A model generated the notes under the pieces. The model did no database searches, was not told the origin of the DNA, and saw nothing but the letters and a program-made list of their open reading frames with translations. Of a DNA stretch of 64,000 nt, positions 1 through 12,530 are shown one piece after another; the first letter of the stretch is position 1, and every line of letters starts with the position of its first letter. The stretch comes from Fremontodendron californicum. Lineage: Eukaryota; Streptophyta; Magnoliopsida; Malvales; Malvaceae. Both the position numbers and the translations under genes were made by a program. The stretch is taken from NCBI GenBank assembly GCA_030761205.1, contig JAULJL010000041.1, positions 2,552,001-2,616,000 on the forward strand. Reading direction: 5' to 3'.

Positions 1-97
1 AATAATAACCATGAATGACGGTTATTTTCATTTTGGAGGAAAAAGGTTTTGTACCAGGCTTGTAGATAATCCCAGTAATTGAAGGAACCAGAATGGT

Positions 98-781
98 TTA
101 ATTTTGTAGTGAATTGTGCAGGAAATTTTCTGGGTGAGTTTGGTGGAATTCCCCACTGAGTTGGGGAGAGAACTCGGAGTATTTGGCATGTGTGATTGAA
201 TTTGGATTCTCTTTGGCAGGGTAATGTTTGAAGAGGGCAGAACCTGTTTCAATCAAAATATTTTCATAGAATAATTGAGGTTTTGATAAATCTAATGGCT
301 GGAAATGCCATCCATTAAAAACATGATTAATAATTTGATAGGGATTTTGATAATTAAAACCTTCCTCAATTAGCCATAAAATTTCAAAATGTTTTTTAGA
401 AAAATATTTTTCTTTTGAAGCTTGTGTGGAAATAGGTTTTTGAATAGCTATTTCCTGGGTTTTTGAAATTGGAACAGTTAAAATAGCTTTCTTGAGAGGA
501 GAATCTGTTTTGACTGTGGATAAGGTTTTTTGTATTTCTTCACTTTGGGGTGATTGGGAAAGGGAATTGATCCATTGACTGATCATTTGCATTTGGGATT
601 CATTTGGAATAAATTGGGAGGATGTTGAAGGATTTTGGTTGGCTTTTTGGTCTTGTCTTTCATATTCTTTTTCGAAGATTTGGGTCCAAGTTTTGATTGG
701 TTGGGCAGAAATTGGCTGGATTGAAGAACCTGAGTCACTGGAACTCTCTTGTTTTTTGCCTTTCCCTCGTTTTTTAGGCAT
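98..781 (-). pseudogene. Endogenous pararetrovirus ORF2-like fragment
   Basis: A 227-codon reading frame starts inside the 3' end of the polymerase frame (overlap 583-781) and continues downstream. It opens with a basic run (KKRGKGKK) followed by a Ser/Gln/Pro-rich low-complexity stretch; I recognise no enzymatic motif. A second ORF of unknown function, overlapping the end of the polyprotein ORF, is a known feature of florendoviruses (endogenous Caulimoviridae), so order and overlap support that assignment more than the residues do. A different frame stays open from about 252 down to 28, so a frameshift may have shortened it. Described as an old viral relic; expression is unlikely. Confidence 0.55.
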
Positions 782-2439
782 TTTCCTTGAAGAAATTCTC
801 TGGTAAGAAAGTCGGGAAGAGAATTAGATTCTCCTTTAATGAATTCAATCTCAAAATCAAATATGCTTAAAATTGCTTGCCATCTGGCAAAAATTTGTTT
901 TGAAGCAATGTTTTGAACATCTTTTTGTAAAATATCTTTTGCTGATTTACAATCGACTCTTAGAAGAAAATTTTGATTTAACAAATCACTTTGAAATTTG
1001 TTTATTGCTAAAACAATTGCTAAAATTTCTTTTTTGACAGTACTGTAATTTTGCTGAGCAGGGTTCCAATGTTTAGATGTGTATTGGATAACTTGTGTTT
1101 TACCATTATGAATTTGTTTTAATATTCCTCCATATCCTAATTCAGAAGCATCTGTTTCTACTATTTTTTGGGCTGTAGGATTGGCTAAGTGTAAACAAGG
1201 GATTTCTTGGATTTGGGCTTTTATTTTTTGAACTAATTTGGTATGGGCTTCAGTCCATTTTGGTGGATTCTTTTTTAGTCTATCATGTAAAGGTTTGCAT
1301 AATTTGTTAATGTCAGGGTAGAAATCCAGTACATAATTTAGACTACCTAGAAATCTTTGAAGTTGGTTTTTGTCAAGAATTTGGTCAGGAAATTTATCAG
1401 TAAAGGCTATGGATCTTTCTATTGGTGTTATTGTTCCTTGGGTAATGTACTGACCTAGGAATCGAATCCGTGTTTGGAAAAGATTGATTTTCGTTTTAGA
1501 TAGGACTAATCCATTTTGTTTAATAATTTTAATGAAAATATTTAAATGTTTGTAATGTTGTTCTAAATTGGATGAAAAAATTAATACATCATCTATGTAA
1601 ACAATTGTGAATTGAGAATAAGGATTGAATATTTCATTCATTATTCTTTGAAATTCTGAAGGGGCATTTTTTAAACCAAAAGGCATAACATTCCATTCAT
1701 ATTGACCAAAAGGGACTGTGAAAGCAGTTTTGTATCTTTGATTTTCTTGAATCTGTATTTGCCAAAATCCTGATTTCATATCAAATTTTGAGAAAATATT
1801 TGCATTGTTTAGTTTTTGAAGTAAATCTCTTTTATTAGGTATTGGATATCTAATCCATCTTAATACTTTGTTCAAAGGTTTATAATTTATTACCAGTCTT
1901 GGTGTTCCTCTTTCAATTTCAGCATTTTTTATAACATAGAATGCAGAACAACTCCATGGTGATTTACTTTTTCTTATTAAGCCTTTGTTTTCTAAATCTT
2001 TGATTTCTTGTCGACAAATTTGTTCCATTTCAGGATTCATTTGAATAGGCCTTGCTTTTGTTGGGATTTCTTTTTCGTTAAATTCTTTCTCATAAGGTAA
2101 ATCAACAACATGTTTTTTCCTTTCCCAAAATGCATTAGGAATCTCAGAACATATTGTAGATTCAATTTCTTTTTGTAAATTTTTTATCTTGTTAATATTC
2201 TGTGGTTCTTGTAATTGTTTTTCAATTCTTTTTAAAGATATGTCTTCTTTTAAATAATCAATTTGTTTTTCTTTGTTTTTTATTAACAAATTTATTTGTT
2301 GATTTTGAATTGATAAACCTTTGAGTAAATTGATATTTCTTTTCTTAGATTTTTCAGCAAATTTAAAAGAAACTATTGTTCCTAGAATGTTTGCAGAGAT
2401 ATCTTTTCTTGATGTTGTATAAGGTTCTAATAAATACAA
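583..2439 (-). pseudogene. Endogenous pararetrovirus polymerase fragment (RT-RNase H)
   Basis: A 618-codon frame covers the C-terminal half of a Caulimoviridae-type polyprotein. Visible motifs are the reverse transcriptase core (fingers around residues 130-230, FDMKSGFWQI, then YIDD at about residue 279) and an RNase H domain with its first Asp in ETDASELGYGG and a later VDCKSAKD. Movement, coat and protease regions do not precede it in this orientation. The first residues are not a natural start: the frame begins mid-polyprotein at a rearrangement (see 2441-2551). The overlapping second ORF downstream favours a florendovirus-like source. The RT-RH part is free of stops, so the insertion may not be very old or the segment is still similar to its source. 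Confidence 0.85.
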
Positions 2440-2440
2440 A

Positions 2441-2551
2441 TTAACAAATGCAATAATTCAAAATAATCAAGTGCAAATTAAAACTCCTTTTTTATTAATT
2501 AAAAATATAATGCAAGATGTAATATTAGGAATTCCGACTTTTTACCTTTTC
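2441..2551 (+). pseudogene. Inverted pararetrovirus protease-end fragment
   Basis: The plus strand reads about 36 codons without a stop, ending in DVILGIPTF, which resembles the C-terminal end of the pararetrovirus aspartic protease just before the RT region. The RT fragment at 583-2439 lies on the opposite strand and starts almost exactly where this one starts. The two pieces are therefore head-to-head, with a breakpoint near 2440. After about 2551 the sequence becomes minisatellite-like repeat. Confidence 0.5.
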
Positions 2552-3690
2552 AAAGGATTTTAAAACTTTGGATATCGCCACCAGAGGCTTCAACTATCAC
2601 CACCGAAGACTTGTTCATAATAAAAAAAAAGTACCTCGACGATGATCTCGGGGCTCGACTCGTTTTAAGAAAACGAATTCGATTTGTAAGAAAAGAAATG
2701 ACCTCGACGATGGTCTCGGGCCTTAACTTGTCTTATTCTCAGTTGTGTTAAAAATTCTGGGTATCACCTCCAGAAGCTTCAGCTATCACCACCGAAGACT
2801 TTCTACCATTTCAAAGGATTTTAAAACTCTGGATATCTCCACCAGAGGCTTCAGCTATCACCACCGAAGACTTGTTCATATAAAAGAAAGTACCTCAATG
2901 ATGATCTCGGGGCTCGACTCATTTGAGAAGTAAAACAAGTTCAATTATACCTGAAAGCTTTAAGAGATGATGCAAATACTACATGGTGCAAATGCAAATG
3001 TCTTTAGTTGATGCAAACGCTTATTGATGTAGATGCAAATGACTTAGATTGGTGCAAATGTCTTTGATGCAAATGTAAATGACTTGATTTGATGCAAACT
3101 TTCTTGATGCAGATTCAACTAACTTAGATTGATGCAAATGCTTCTTGATGTAGATGCACATGTTGAATAAAATTCTGGATAACTCCTCCAAAAGAAGATT
3201 TCTCATTTTTCAAAATTATAAAACCCTGGATATCTCCACCAGAGGCTTCAGCTATCACCACCGAAAACTTGTTCACTTTTAAAACTGTAAAATTCTGGAT
3301 ATCCCCACCAGAAGCTTTGGCTATCACCACCAAAGACTTGCTCATTGTAAAATTCTGGGTAACTCCTTCAGAAGAAGATTTCTCATTTTTCAAAATTATA
3401 AAACCCTGGATATCTCCACCAGAGGCTTCAGCTATCACCACCAAAGTCTTGCTCATTTTTAAAACTGTAAAATTCTGGATATCCCCACCAAAAGCTTTGG
3501 CTATCACCACCAAAGACTTGCTCATTGTAAAATTCTGGATAACTCCTCCAGAAGAAGATTTCTCATTTTTCAAATTTATAAAACCCTGGATATCTCCACT
3601 AGAGGCTTCAGCTATCACCACCGAAGACTTGTTCACTTTTAAAAACTGTAAAATTCTGGATAACCCCACCAGAAGCTTTGAGAATTGATG
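2550..3690. repeat. Minisatellite-like tandem repeat, higher-order period 180 bp
   Basis: Variants of a short unit (CTGGATATCTCCACCAGAGG, then CTTCAGCTATCACCACCGAA) recur throughout. From 3170 the units form a higher-order repeat of 180 bp (copies starting near 3170, 3350 and 3530), each combining a version with AACTCCTCCAGAAGAAG, one with TATCTCCACCAGAGG and one with TATCCCCACCAGAAG. Because 180 is divisible by three, both strands stay open for long stretches (3124-3729 minus, 3269-3688 plus); these frames follow from the repeat and I do not call them genes. Confidence 0.85.
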
Positions 3691-4070
3691 CAGATGCACA
3701 TGTCTTTTAACAAGGTGCTCATGCTTCATGGTGCAAATGTAAAATATTTCTTAGTGCAAATGCAAATGGCCTGGATTGATGCCCATGTTTCATGATGCAG
3801 ATACCCCTACTAATTGTGTTCATGTAACTGGTTTATGAATGGTGTAACTACAATTACCACACATTAATGAAAATGCTATGATTCTAGAAATGATGCAATT
3901 GCTTGAGATGACACAAATGTGAATTCCATGAAGATGTAAATGTAAAGGTAAAATGCAGATGCTTATGGAATAATGCCAATGCAAATACCCATGAATGATG
4001 CAAATGCTTACCGACACTGTGTAGATGTAAAAGCTTGATAAAGAGATGAGTGCTCATGAGTGATTCAAAT
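3690..4070. repeat. Degenerate GATGCAAATG repeat
   Basis: Irregularly spaced copies of GATGCAAATG and relatives (GTGCAAATG, GATGCAGATG, GATGTAAATG) fill this stretch. The same motif also occurs at 2960-3160, on the other side of the 180-bp array, so the array seems to lie within an older field of this short repeat. Confidence 0.6.
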
Positions 4071-6483
4071 GCCCCCGATTGTTTTTCTAGACTTTGGCTT
4101 AGCCTTTCAAATTCATTTTTCCTCTTCAAATAAGAGTATATCTTCAATTCATTTTGGCTATTCTCTTTGCCCAAACACTTTTCAAACTTTCATCAACAGA
4201 GATCTGAACCGGGTTCGATTTCTTCTTCTCATATCTGGAAGTCAGGACCTACCCTGGCAGTTCTATACCTTTGGGTTAGAAAAAATCCTTGTCTCATGTC
4301 AACATCAAAATGGGCATTTCAAAAAATCTCTTTATTTGTTTTCTTATTTTGAAAACTTCTGAACAAAAAAATATTAACCCCACAATGTGTAATGTACAAA
4401 TCTTTTGAAGACTGATGATCATTGTTAGAAATTTCTCTAAGTGTCCATATGGGTTTTTTAACTGGGATTGGCAAGGCTTAGTATAACAAGATTCTGGCTT
4501 TTCCAGGAAAGCTTCATGACAAAAATATATATCCTTTCTAGGCTCACAAATGGAACAGGTTTTATAAATCATGAATTTATTGAGAACTAAACAAATTCAA
4601 CATTCTTTTAGTTTCCATATCAAGGCATTTTGACAAGCGTCAAGATTGGCCGGGATGTTTAAATCGAAAAGTTTAATCTTGGAGAAAAAGTTTCAGTTTT
4701 TTGAAGACAATCCTCTGAATGAGAGTTGACAATTTGGGGGTTCAAGAAATCCTAGATATTCCTCGATGACCACTCCTTTAATAAGATCTTTTCTTTTGTG
4801 GTATCGGCACTATCATTGATGGCATCGAAAATTCCCATTCTACTCTAGACCGCCCATTTTTGGGTTTTCGCCCTAGAGTCCATTTTCTCTCCAATTTTTT
4901 TTCTCATTTTTTTCGTTCTACCATACACTTGACAATTCTAAATTCTTCCTTAGTGAAATGATAATTCGATGAGATGGGATAAAATCTGAGGAAAAGAAAA
5001 CCTTTCAAATTAAATATTCATGCTTAATCAAAATGGACTTTTAAAGCACGTAATGTAGGCCATGGCTCAGGGTTCAGAAAGAAAGGATAAATAGGCCCAA
5101 AATATGTGTTTGTGGGTAATCAGATCAAGGATCCTTTCTTGAGGAGGATTCTCCTTGAAGCATTTGTCCCTTCTTGGACATTTCTTTCCTTTTGACTTTG
5201 CTCTTTTTCTTCTTTGCTTTTGGCTTTCAATTTGCCATGTCTTTCACACACTTTTTTTTTTTTGGTTCTTGGCTTTCATGTCGCCATCTTTTCCTCTTCT
5301 TTTTCTTTGACAGAGTGAGCCCGTATTTATTCGGGGCTCCATTTGCTTTGTGTCTTTCCTTGAGCTGTCACTCATTTCTCAATGATCTTTGAAAAGATCT
5401 TTCCTCGCATTTGCCCCCCAGTGTAGAGGGTAATCCTTGATCAGGGTTCAAAGAAGAAAGAATTCGTTTGGCTCAAAAGGGGTGACTATGGATAATTTCT
5501 TTTTTTATGCGAAAGGGACATGAAAGATGGCCATTTCTCATGTCAAGCACAAATATTCATATTGAAAAGCAATCCCCAGGGAAAATAGATATTCAAATTT
5601 TCATTTTGCACTTTGGAATCATCCGAATTCTCATATGCATGATATTACAAATTTTTTCATTTTTTCATCGCATGCCCCACTGATTCATGCGTTAGTCTTT
5701 TCCTTTTTTCACCATATAACCACCATTTTCACATATGATGCCCCAATTTGATTAACCATGAGAATTTGTATCAACGAGGAACATAGCAAGTCTAGGTCTA
5801 TTTTGAAAAGGCTGAGCTTCAAATCTGAGTTCTTTGAAGAGACAAGGAAAATATGACCTAAAATGGGTTTTCTCTGGGATATGGGGTAATCTGGTTTAGT
5901 CATTGTGCCCCAAGGTGTCAATCATGAAGTGATGTTTGGGCAATTAGTGTTTTGTGGTTTGTTGAAAATGACATGAACGGTTTTGGCACAACCTTGACAC
6001 AAATCAAATTACCAAAATCTAGATTCTTGAAAGAATGTCTCATTTGTTTGAATTTCAAGGAATTCGAAAATTTTCAAAAAGTTCGTTCCTTTGTTCATAG
6101 CCTAGACTAGGATTTGCATCCTTGCTTATTCTGCAATGACAATGCTTCTCTCTTTTTCTTTTTTTTTGAAGTTCAATCATTCATATTCCTTGAAGCATTA
6201 GGTCTTTCAAGTGTTCTTGATTCAAGGTTTAGGTATAGAGAAGCCCAAAAAAGAGGGGGAGGGTGTTGGGTCATTTCTAACAATGATCAACAATATTCTC
6301 GAGACTATCCATTATTAAAACTTTCTTAATGCTTGTTTTTGCAAATTCACGTTATTGTTAAAACACAACAAACACAAAGCATTTAAAATTCAAAATTCAT
6401 TTAATTCATGTAGATGTTAACATGAGACAAATACTTTCATCATCACAGTGTATAGAACTACATGCGTCAAAACCCTAATATGA
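4071..6483. other. Non-coding stretch, probably retroelement debris
   Basis: No convincing gene. The short frames present lack recognisable domains and are rich in homopolymers. Its position directly downstream (minus sense) of a truncated gag suggests degraded Ty3 element sequence, but I see no protease, RT or integrase motif on either strand. Confidence 0.4.
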
Positions 6484-7942
6484 TCATGCACAATGTTTCT
6501 TATGACACTTGGCTTCCCCCTCTTCAAAACTTATCGAACCAGCCTTGATGAGATCTCCGACCTTGTACTTCAAAGCGAGGCAGTTCTCTGTTGAGTGACC
6601 TTGATTGCCAGAATGATAACCACAACACTCATTAGCATCATACCAGCTCGGATAAGGGGGCTTCAAAGGCTCTAATTGCATGGGTGTTACAAGGTGATTC
6701 TGGATGAGTTGAGGTAATAGCTCACTGTATGTCACAGGAATCGGGTCAACCTGATTTCTTTTTCGCTTTTTATGTCCCCTTCGATTATTCCCAAGGGTAT
6801 TCGATTGATAAACAGATGTAAATTCTAGTGTAGTTGCAGTCATTGGTTGGTAGGGATAAAAACCTTGGGAGACATTGTTCAGGGTAGAGTAAAATGGCTG
6901 ATACGAGGAGAATTGGGGAGGTGGGGCAAAGTCTTCCACGACTTGGGTATCTTCCTTTTTCTTTTCAGATGCCCCTTTTTCCTTGGTATTGGATGTTCTT
7001 TCTCCTTCAATTTTCCCATCCTTGATAGCATTCTCAATCATCTCCCCTGAAATTACCATGTCCGAAAAATTCTTCGTGGTGTTGCCGACAAGTCTATCGT
7101 AGTATGGGACCTGTAGTGTATTCACAAAAAGGACAGTGGTTTCCTTCTGAGTTAAAGGCGGTTGTACTTGGACGGCCAGGCTCATCCACCGTTGTGCATA
7201 TTCTTTGAAGCTCTCAGTAGCTCTTTTCTTCATATTTTGCAAGGTGAGACGGTCAGGCACGGTGTCAGTCATATGCTTGTACTGGTTTAGAAAAACCCTA
7301 GCCAGGTCATTCCAAGAGCGAATCTGATCCTTGCTCAACTGACTATACCACCTAATTGCGGATCCGCTGAGGCTATCCTGAAAGCAGTGAATCAAAAGCT
7401 TATTATTATCTATATGACTTGTCATCTTCCGGCAGAACATAGTGATGTGGGCTGACGGATCGGTCGTCCTGTCATATTTCACAAAGTCAGGGATCTTGAA
7501 CTTGGGAGGAATGACTAAATCGAGGACCAAACATCATTCTTTCGCGTCTAAACTCCCAAATACATCTGTTCTTTCTACTGCCCGGAGCCTTTCATCTAAC
7601 AACTGATATTTCCCTTGGGAATCTGCCAACTCAACCTCATTTATTAGCAACCCTCTTCAACTTTGCCTGTTCAGCTGGATCATCTGAGTTTAGGACATTG
7701 ACGGGGTTAACAGTGTTCTGGGCATCACTTATTATGACCTCATCCTGGCCCTTTTGTGCCTCTAACCCTTCTCTGGCGACAAAGTTTTCGGTGTATCCTT
7801 TTCCCTTGATTACGGCAGACATCAGCTCCATCAATTTAGTCATATGATCCTTAGATTCTGCTTGAGACTTTGCTAGCTGTTCTCGTAATTCTTTCTGTTC
7901 TCTTTCCATTTTTTCCATTCGGGCAACTTGTTCATCCTCCAT
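6484..7942 (-). pseudogene. Ty3 (Tat/Ogre-type) retrotransposon gag, frameshifted
   Basis: Two frames read consecutively on the minus strand. 7942-7637 is a charged, coiled-coil-like N-terminus (MEDEQVARMEKMEREQKELR) and 7530-6484 holds the Retrotrans_gag core (IPDFVKYDRTTDPSAHITMF, then WYSQLSKDQI and RVFLNQYKHM) followed by a Pro-rich region and the knuckle-like CGYHSGNQGHSTENC, where the second Cys is replaced by Ser. Between them the frame is lost, so this is a frameshifted pseudogene. Pol does not follow. Gag would form the virus-like particle and bind element RNA. Confidence 0.85.
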
Positions 7943-8878
7943 AGCACTAGCCTGTATTAAAAGGGTACTCAGTACTTCTTAAACCACTGATTTGAAATGG
8001 AAATTCTTTCAAAGACTCTTAAAGCCAAGCCAACTTCTGTTTTATTTGCCCCAAATGTATGTCATGATGAATGAGCCATGAATGCAATTTGATGCATGTG
8101 AAGCCTAAACAATATGATGTATGGACATGTACAATGGAAACATGCTGACCATATATGTAATAAATGCAATCACGATGCCAACATGTTGCAAGCAAAGAAT
8201 AAACAAATCAACACATGAATATATGCAATGACTGATCATGTGCATTTTAGCATATTTCCCAATGAATGATCATATATCCTATGAATGAAACACGGTGTCA
8301 ATTATGATATATGCAAATAATGAATAATTGATACAGAGTATATACAAAGAAAATCATGCTAACCATGTGTGCCATGAATGCGACCTAATGCTAACATGAT
8401 GTATGTAATAAGCAAATTAATGCATGAACATATACAAAGAAATCATGCTGACTATGTTTGTTATGAATGCAACCCAAAGTCAACATGATGCATGTAAAGA
8501 ATAAGCAAATTAATGCATAGATATATACAGAAAAAATCATGCTGATTATGAATGTATGAATGCAACCTGACAAATAATTGATCGGATGCAAAATGCAAAG
8601 GGGAAGATATCACGGAGGAAATAAGAATCGGAGGAACTTAATCATCAACATCTCATAAATTTGAAGCATAGCCAATTCATTCCCATATCAATGTTCACAA
8701 TGGTATAAACCATGTTTTACAAAATTTGAGCAGTAGTTAAAACTGTCTTTTACAAGAACTTTATTCTTCCTAGCATCCTAAGGCTATAAGAGCCGGCTAC
8801 TGAAAAAGTGAAATCCTATTACATCATATAAGACCGAAGTCTTTCCACCTCAATGCTGTAAATCTCCCAATCCTAGTA
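7943..8878. repeat. Retroelement leader-like spacer with ~91-bp repeats
   Basis: Spacer between the two gag pseudogenes. From about 8340 to 8575 three diverged copies of a ~91-bp unit can be aligned, sharing TATACAAAGAAATCATGCTG and TAAGCAAATTAATGCATG. Looser copies extend upstream, and similar text reappears at 9850-10220, upstream (minus sense) of the second gag. This suggests it is the 5' leader of the same element family. No gene seen. Confidence 0.55.
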
Positions 8879-9807
8879 TCATTTTTCCAGTCCTTTATCA
8901 ATCAGTGTCGTTGGATCCAACCACTTGGCATCTATGAGAGTTTGCACTTTCTTTTTGAAGGCCATACAGTCTTCAATGCTATGGCCAACAATTCCACAGT
9001 GATAATCACATCTTGCATTTGGATTATACCCATTTGGATATGGTGGTAACAGGGGTTTCGATGGGATACAGGCAACCATGTGATTTTGGATCAGTATAGG
9101 GAGAAGCTCTCGGTAGCTAATTGGAAGAGGATCAAAAGGCCTTTGTCGTTTCTTAGTCACACTGAACCTAGGAGTTGGGGCACTTGGTGGTGGCACTAAG
9201 GTCCGAACTGGAGTGTTTACATGGAGATGTAGCGGAACAGCATGGTAAGGGTATGGATTTGGGCACGGGGCCTTTGGAGGTTGTACATAGTTCGAGGTTC
9301 CTATCCCAGATACTGGATAAGATGATTGATGAGGGAAATAGTATGAACTGGCAGTTGTTGGTGATGGAGTGGGATTCAGGAATCCCGTAGTGGTTATCCC
9401 AATAGACGATTGGACCATAGTAGGGTGGGGATACTGGTTTGGACCTAGAACAGTTTGCAGGTATGGTACAGGATCTGAGGTTTCTATCTTTGGTATCAGG
9501 CTCTCAAGTTTAATCATTTTCACGATTTTGTCCACAATTTCATCAGGATTGCAACCTTTGTGGCATTGACAAGCGCAGATCCAGCAAGGATTTTATGTTC
9601 TGGACCTAATGGTTTTGGTTGATCCGAAGGCGATGCAGAGCCCTGAGAAAGTTCCCCTTTACTCTTACCCATATCCTCAACCATTTTCAGCAATTTGGCC
9701 AGCTGTTCCTTCACCTCTCGGATTTCATGTCTACATTCATCTTGATTGCGTTCCAAAGCACCCAATCGTTCCTCCGATTCATTCCTCATATCTCGAACCC
9801 CTTTCAT
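8879..9807 (-). pseudogene. Second Ty3 gag copy, internally deleted and frameshifted
   Basis: The N-terminal frame (9807-9520) is a charged coiled-coil-like segment with QDECRHEIREVKEQLAKLLK. The C-terminal frame (9535-8879) is Pro/Tyr-rich and ends in a knuckle CDYHCGIVGHSIEDC (CX3CX4HX4C). It aligns with the C-terminal third of the gag at 6484-7530 (shared ELLPxLIQNHxV), but the conserved Retrotrans_gag core between the coiled coil and the Pro-rich part is missing. It is a diverged, deleted relative in the same orientation, about 0.9 kb upstream in the minus sense. Confidence 0.8.
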
Positions 9808-11400
9808 GCAAATGAAAATGTCATGAGATTAAGAATAAAATTATGAATGTACATACTCTATTCCTATGTGCATGAATATACTGATGATTAATGCATGAAC
9901 ATATATAGAGAAATTATGGTGACTATGTATGCTATGGATGCAATCTAATGTCAACATGATGGATTTAAAAAAAATGAATAAATTGATGCATGGGTATATA
10001 CAAATAATGACCATGTATGTATTCTACAATGAATGACCATGCATGCTATGATGTCAAAATGATACATGCTAAGACTAGATGAATTATCACAAAGGTATAC
10101 AAAGAATGACCATATATGTCACAAATGTATTCTACAATGAATAACCATGCATGTTAGGACTGTGACATGCTGTCAAAATGATACAAATAAAGAATAAATG
10201 AATTAACACCAAGGTATATACAAAAAAATCAACGATTACATGAAATTGGTAGGACCTAAATCTTGATTATTCAAAAATCTCATTATGCAAGATTTGCCTC
10301 CAAATTTATGACTTTTTGAAACATGCTTTTTTTCTATGAAAAACCAACCATATTATTTTCAAAAGAATTTAAGGATAGTGGATCCTACTATGGTACAATG
10401 TTCAAATGTTCAAGTGAGATTATCGGTTTTATGAAATCATCAAATGAAATTACCAACTGTTTATTGCAAAGAATGAGATCCATAATACAACCAAAAATGT
10501 ACATGCTCTATTCACATGCATGAAATGTGCAACATGCAAAAATGCTTGAAAAAGGATTTTCTTTTATTTTTTTATTTTTTAAAAAAATAGCTAATGAACG
10601 TCTGCCCCAATAATATCTGCTTATTTAGGCATCACGATGCCTTGGAGGCGGAGTATCACATTTATTACGGGCGATGTACGTACATCGTTTCCCGATCTAC
10701 CACACTTATTCGGAGTGTAAAATAGGTAACAAAAGGTTTAGAAATGTCCCTCCATGTGTTCCTATTTTCGATATATCTAATGAAAATCCGACATGGCTTC
10801 GTCTAGGTTCACTATATGAGGGTGAATTGGTTCTAAGGCCCCGAATTGTTCCTCACTGTCGCCGGTGAAGGCTAGTAAGGCACCACGATAAAAGCGGGTT
10901 CAATTCGTTAGAGTATATTTTCCTATGCCCATACGGAGGATTATCACGAAGGCATTAGGTACTTTATACTCCGAAAGTGTTTCACTAGCCCATACGGAGG
11001 ATCAATCACGAAGGCTTAGTTACTTTACTCCCACTTAAAAGAACGGAACCCGGGTATAGGATTCATGATATGCAAATGCACGTGTAGTGTAGTGTGTGTG
11101 GAGGAATAACAAACCTTTCACCACCTATTCTACAAACCTTATTCTAAATGCCCTAGCAATTAAAACATTCAAAAATAGTGTAACGCATTAACCAACAAGC
11201 AATTATAATATACAACCTTAAATAACTAGAGAACAATAATAAAATGCATGCACATGAGTATGAACATATTTAAAAATATTTTAATATTTTCAAAATTCTC
11301 CTTATAAAAAATGTGGGAATTAAAATTAAATACCAATTAAACCAACAAAATCGAGATTTTGATAACACACGACTAATTGTTAGGCCTGCCTCTCTAATTG
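9808..11400 (-). other. 5' leader of the Tat/Ogre-type element
   Basis: Lies between the primer-binding site (11401-11418) and the gag start at 9807, as the long untranslated leader of Ogre/Tat elements would. It holds degenerate leader repeats (9850-10220), a direct repeat of CCCATACGGAGGAT (near 10928 and 10989), and a perfect 16-nt palindrome at 10672-10687. No coding region recognised. Confidence 0.55.
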
Positions 11401-11418
11401 TCCCCAGTGGAGTCGCCA
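11401..11418 (-). promoter_or_regulatory. Primer-binding site, tRNA-Arg type
   Basis: The minus strand reads TGGCGACTCCACTGGGGA, which begins with the TGG that pairs with a tRNA CCA end and otherwise fits the 3' end of plant tRNA-Arg(ACG) with about one mismatch. tRNA-Arg priming is characteristic of Ogre-type Ty3 elements. It sits three bases from the inferred LTR edge. Confidence 0.7.
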
Positions 11419-12289
11419 AGCTATCGCAACCTAAAAAATAACGAGTCTCATCGCAAGACTTTATTATTCGTTAAGCGTGACATTAAAAAAAACCGAGGAA
11501 AAGTCGACTTAATTACTCTAAAAAATGAAGGTTTTGAAAATGACCTTAAAAAAGACATGGAGTCGCCACCAATATTTTTTAGCTAGGTGTGATCGGCCAC
11601 CTATTAAAAATCGGTTTTATAAAATATTTTAAAAATTAATTAAAATATTTTAAAAACCAATTTCAAGTCTGCGTTTTAAACCAGAGAAATCAAAGAAGCG
11701 GGTTCGGGAGTCGGTTACGTGTGGGGAAGGATTAGCACCCCCACAACGCCCATATAAATCAATACCTTATTAACCGTGTGTTATCTCAAGTCTCGGTAAA
11801 AAAATCGGTTTTAAATTTAGTATTTCAAGTTAATTCCCAATTTAAAGAAAAATAATTCCATTTTTAATTGAAAATGATTCGGAATTTAAAAATTCAAAAT
11901 TTTCCTATATTTCCCAACAAACGTGGCAAAATATAGAAATTTTTATTAATTTGGAAAACTTTTCGAATCATTCTCGTTTTCTGAAAGAAAGATATTCCTA
12001 TATTAATGAGAATTGATGATATTCCCTCCAGCAAACCCGGTATAGAACTCATGAATTATTTTAACTCGGGAATATCTTTATTTTTTATTGAAAAATCATT
12101 ATCCTTTTGAAAACATTTTAAAAGATATGAATATGTATATGCATGACATAAATAAAATGACATAGCAAAATCTAAATAATATAATGCTTCCTAAATGATA
12201 TAATATAATGTAAATGCCTTAGCATATTCTAAATAAAATGAAATAAATGCCTTAGCATATTCTAAATGAAATAAAATATCCTAAGTTAT

Positions 12290-12530
12290 ATGACATATTA
12301 TAAATAAAATGAAATGACCTAGGTAACATAGTATATTCAATATGAGATGCAATATCCTAAGTCATATGATATATTCTAAATGAAATAAAATAACCTAAGT
12401 GACATAACATATTCTATATGAAATGAAATAACCTAAGTAACATGATATTTTCTAAATGAAATAAAATAACTTAAGTAACATAACATATTCTATATGAAAT
12501 AAAATAATTTAAATGACATGGAAAACATGA
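12290..12530. repeat. AT-rich short tandem repeat inside the LTR
   Basis: Diverged ~39-bp units built on AAATAACCTAAGTGACATAA followed by CATATTCTATATGAAATG recur about five times, and looser versions extend back to 12170. No gene is present. Confidence 0.65.

Noticed and set aside
3124..3729. 201-codon repetitive frame in the minisatellite
   Set aside because: The repeat period is a multiple of three and both strands are open; no sign of a gene.
8050..8590. CRISPR-like look of regularly recurring words
   Set aside because: Plant nuclear DNA; the units are diverged contiguous repeats of a retroelement leader, not identical repeats with unique spacers.
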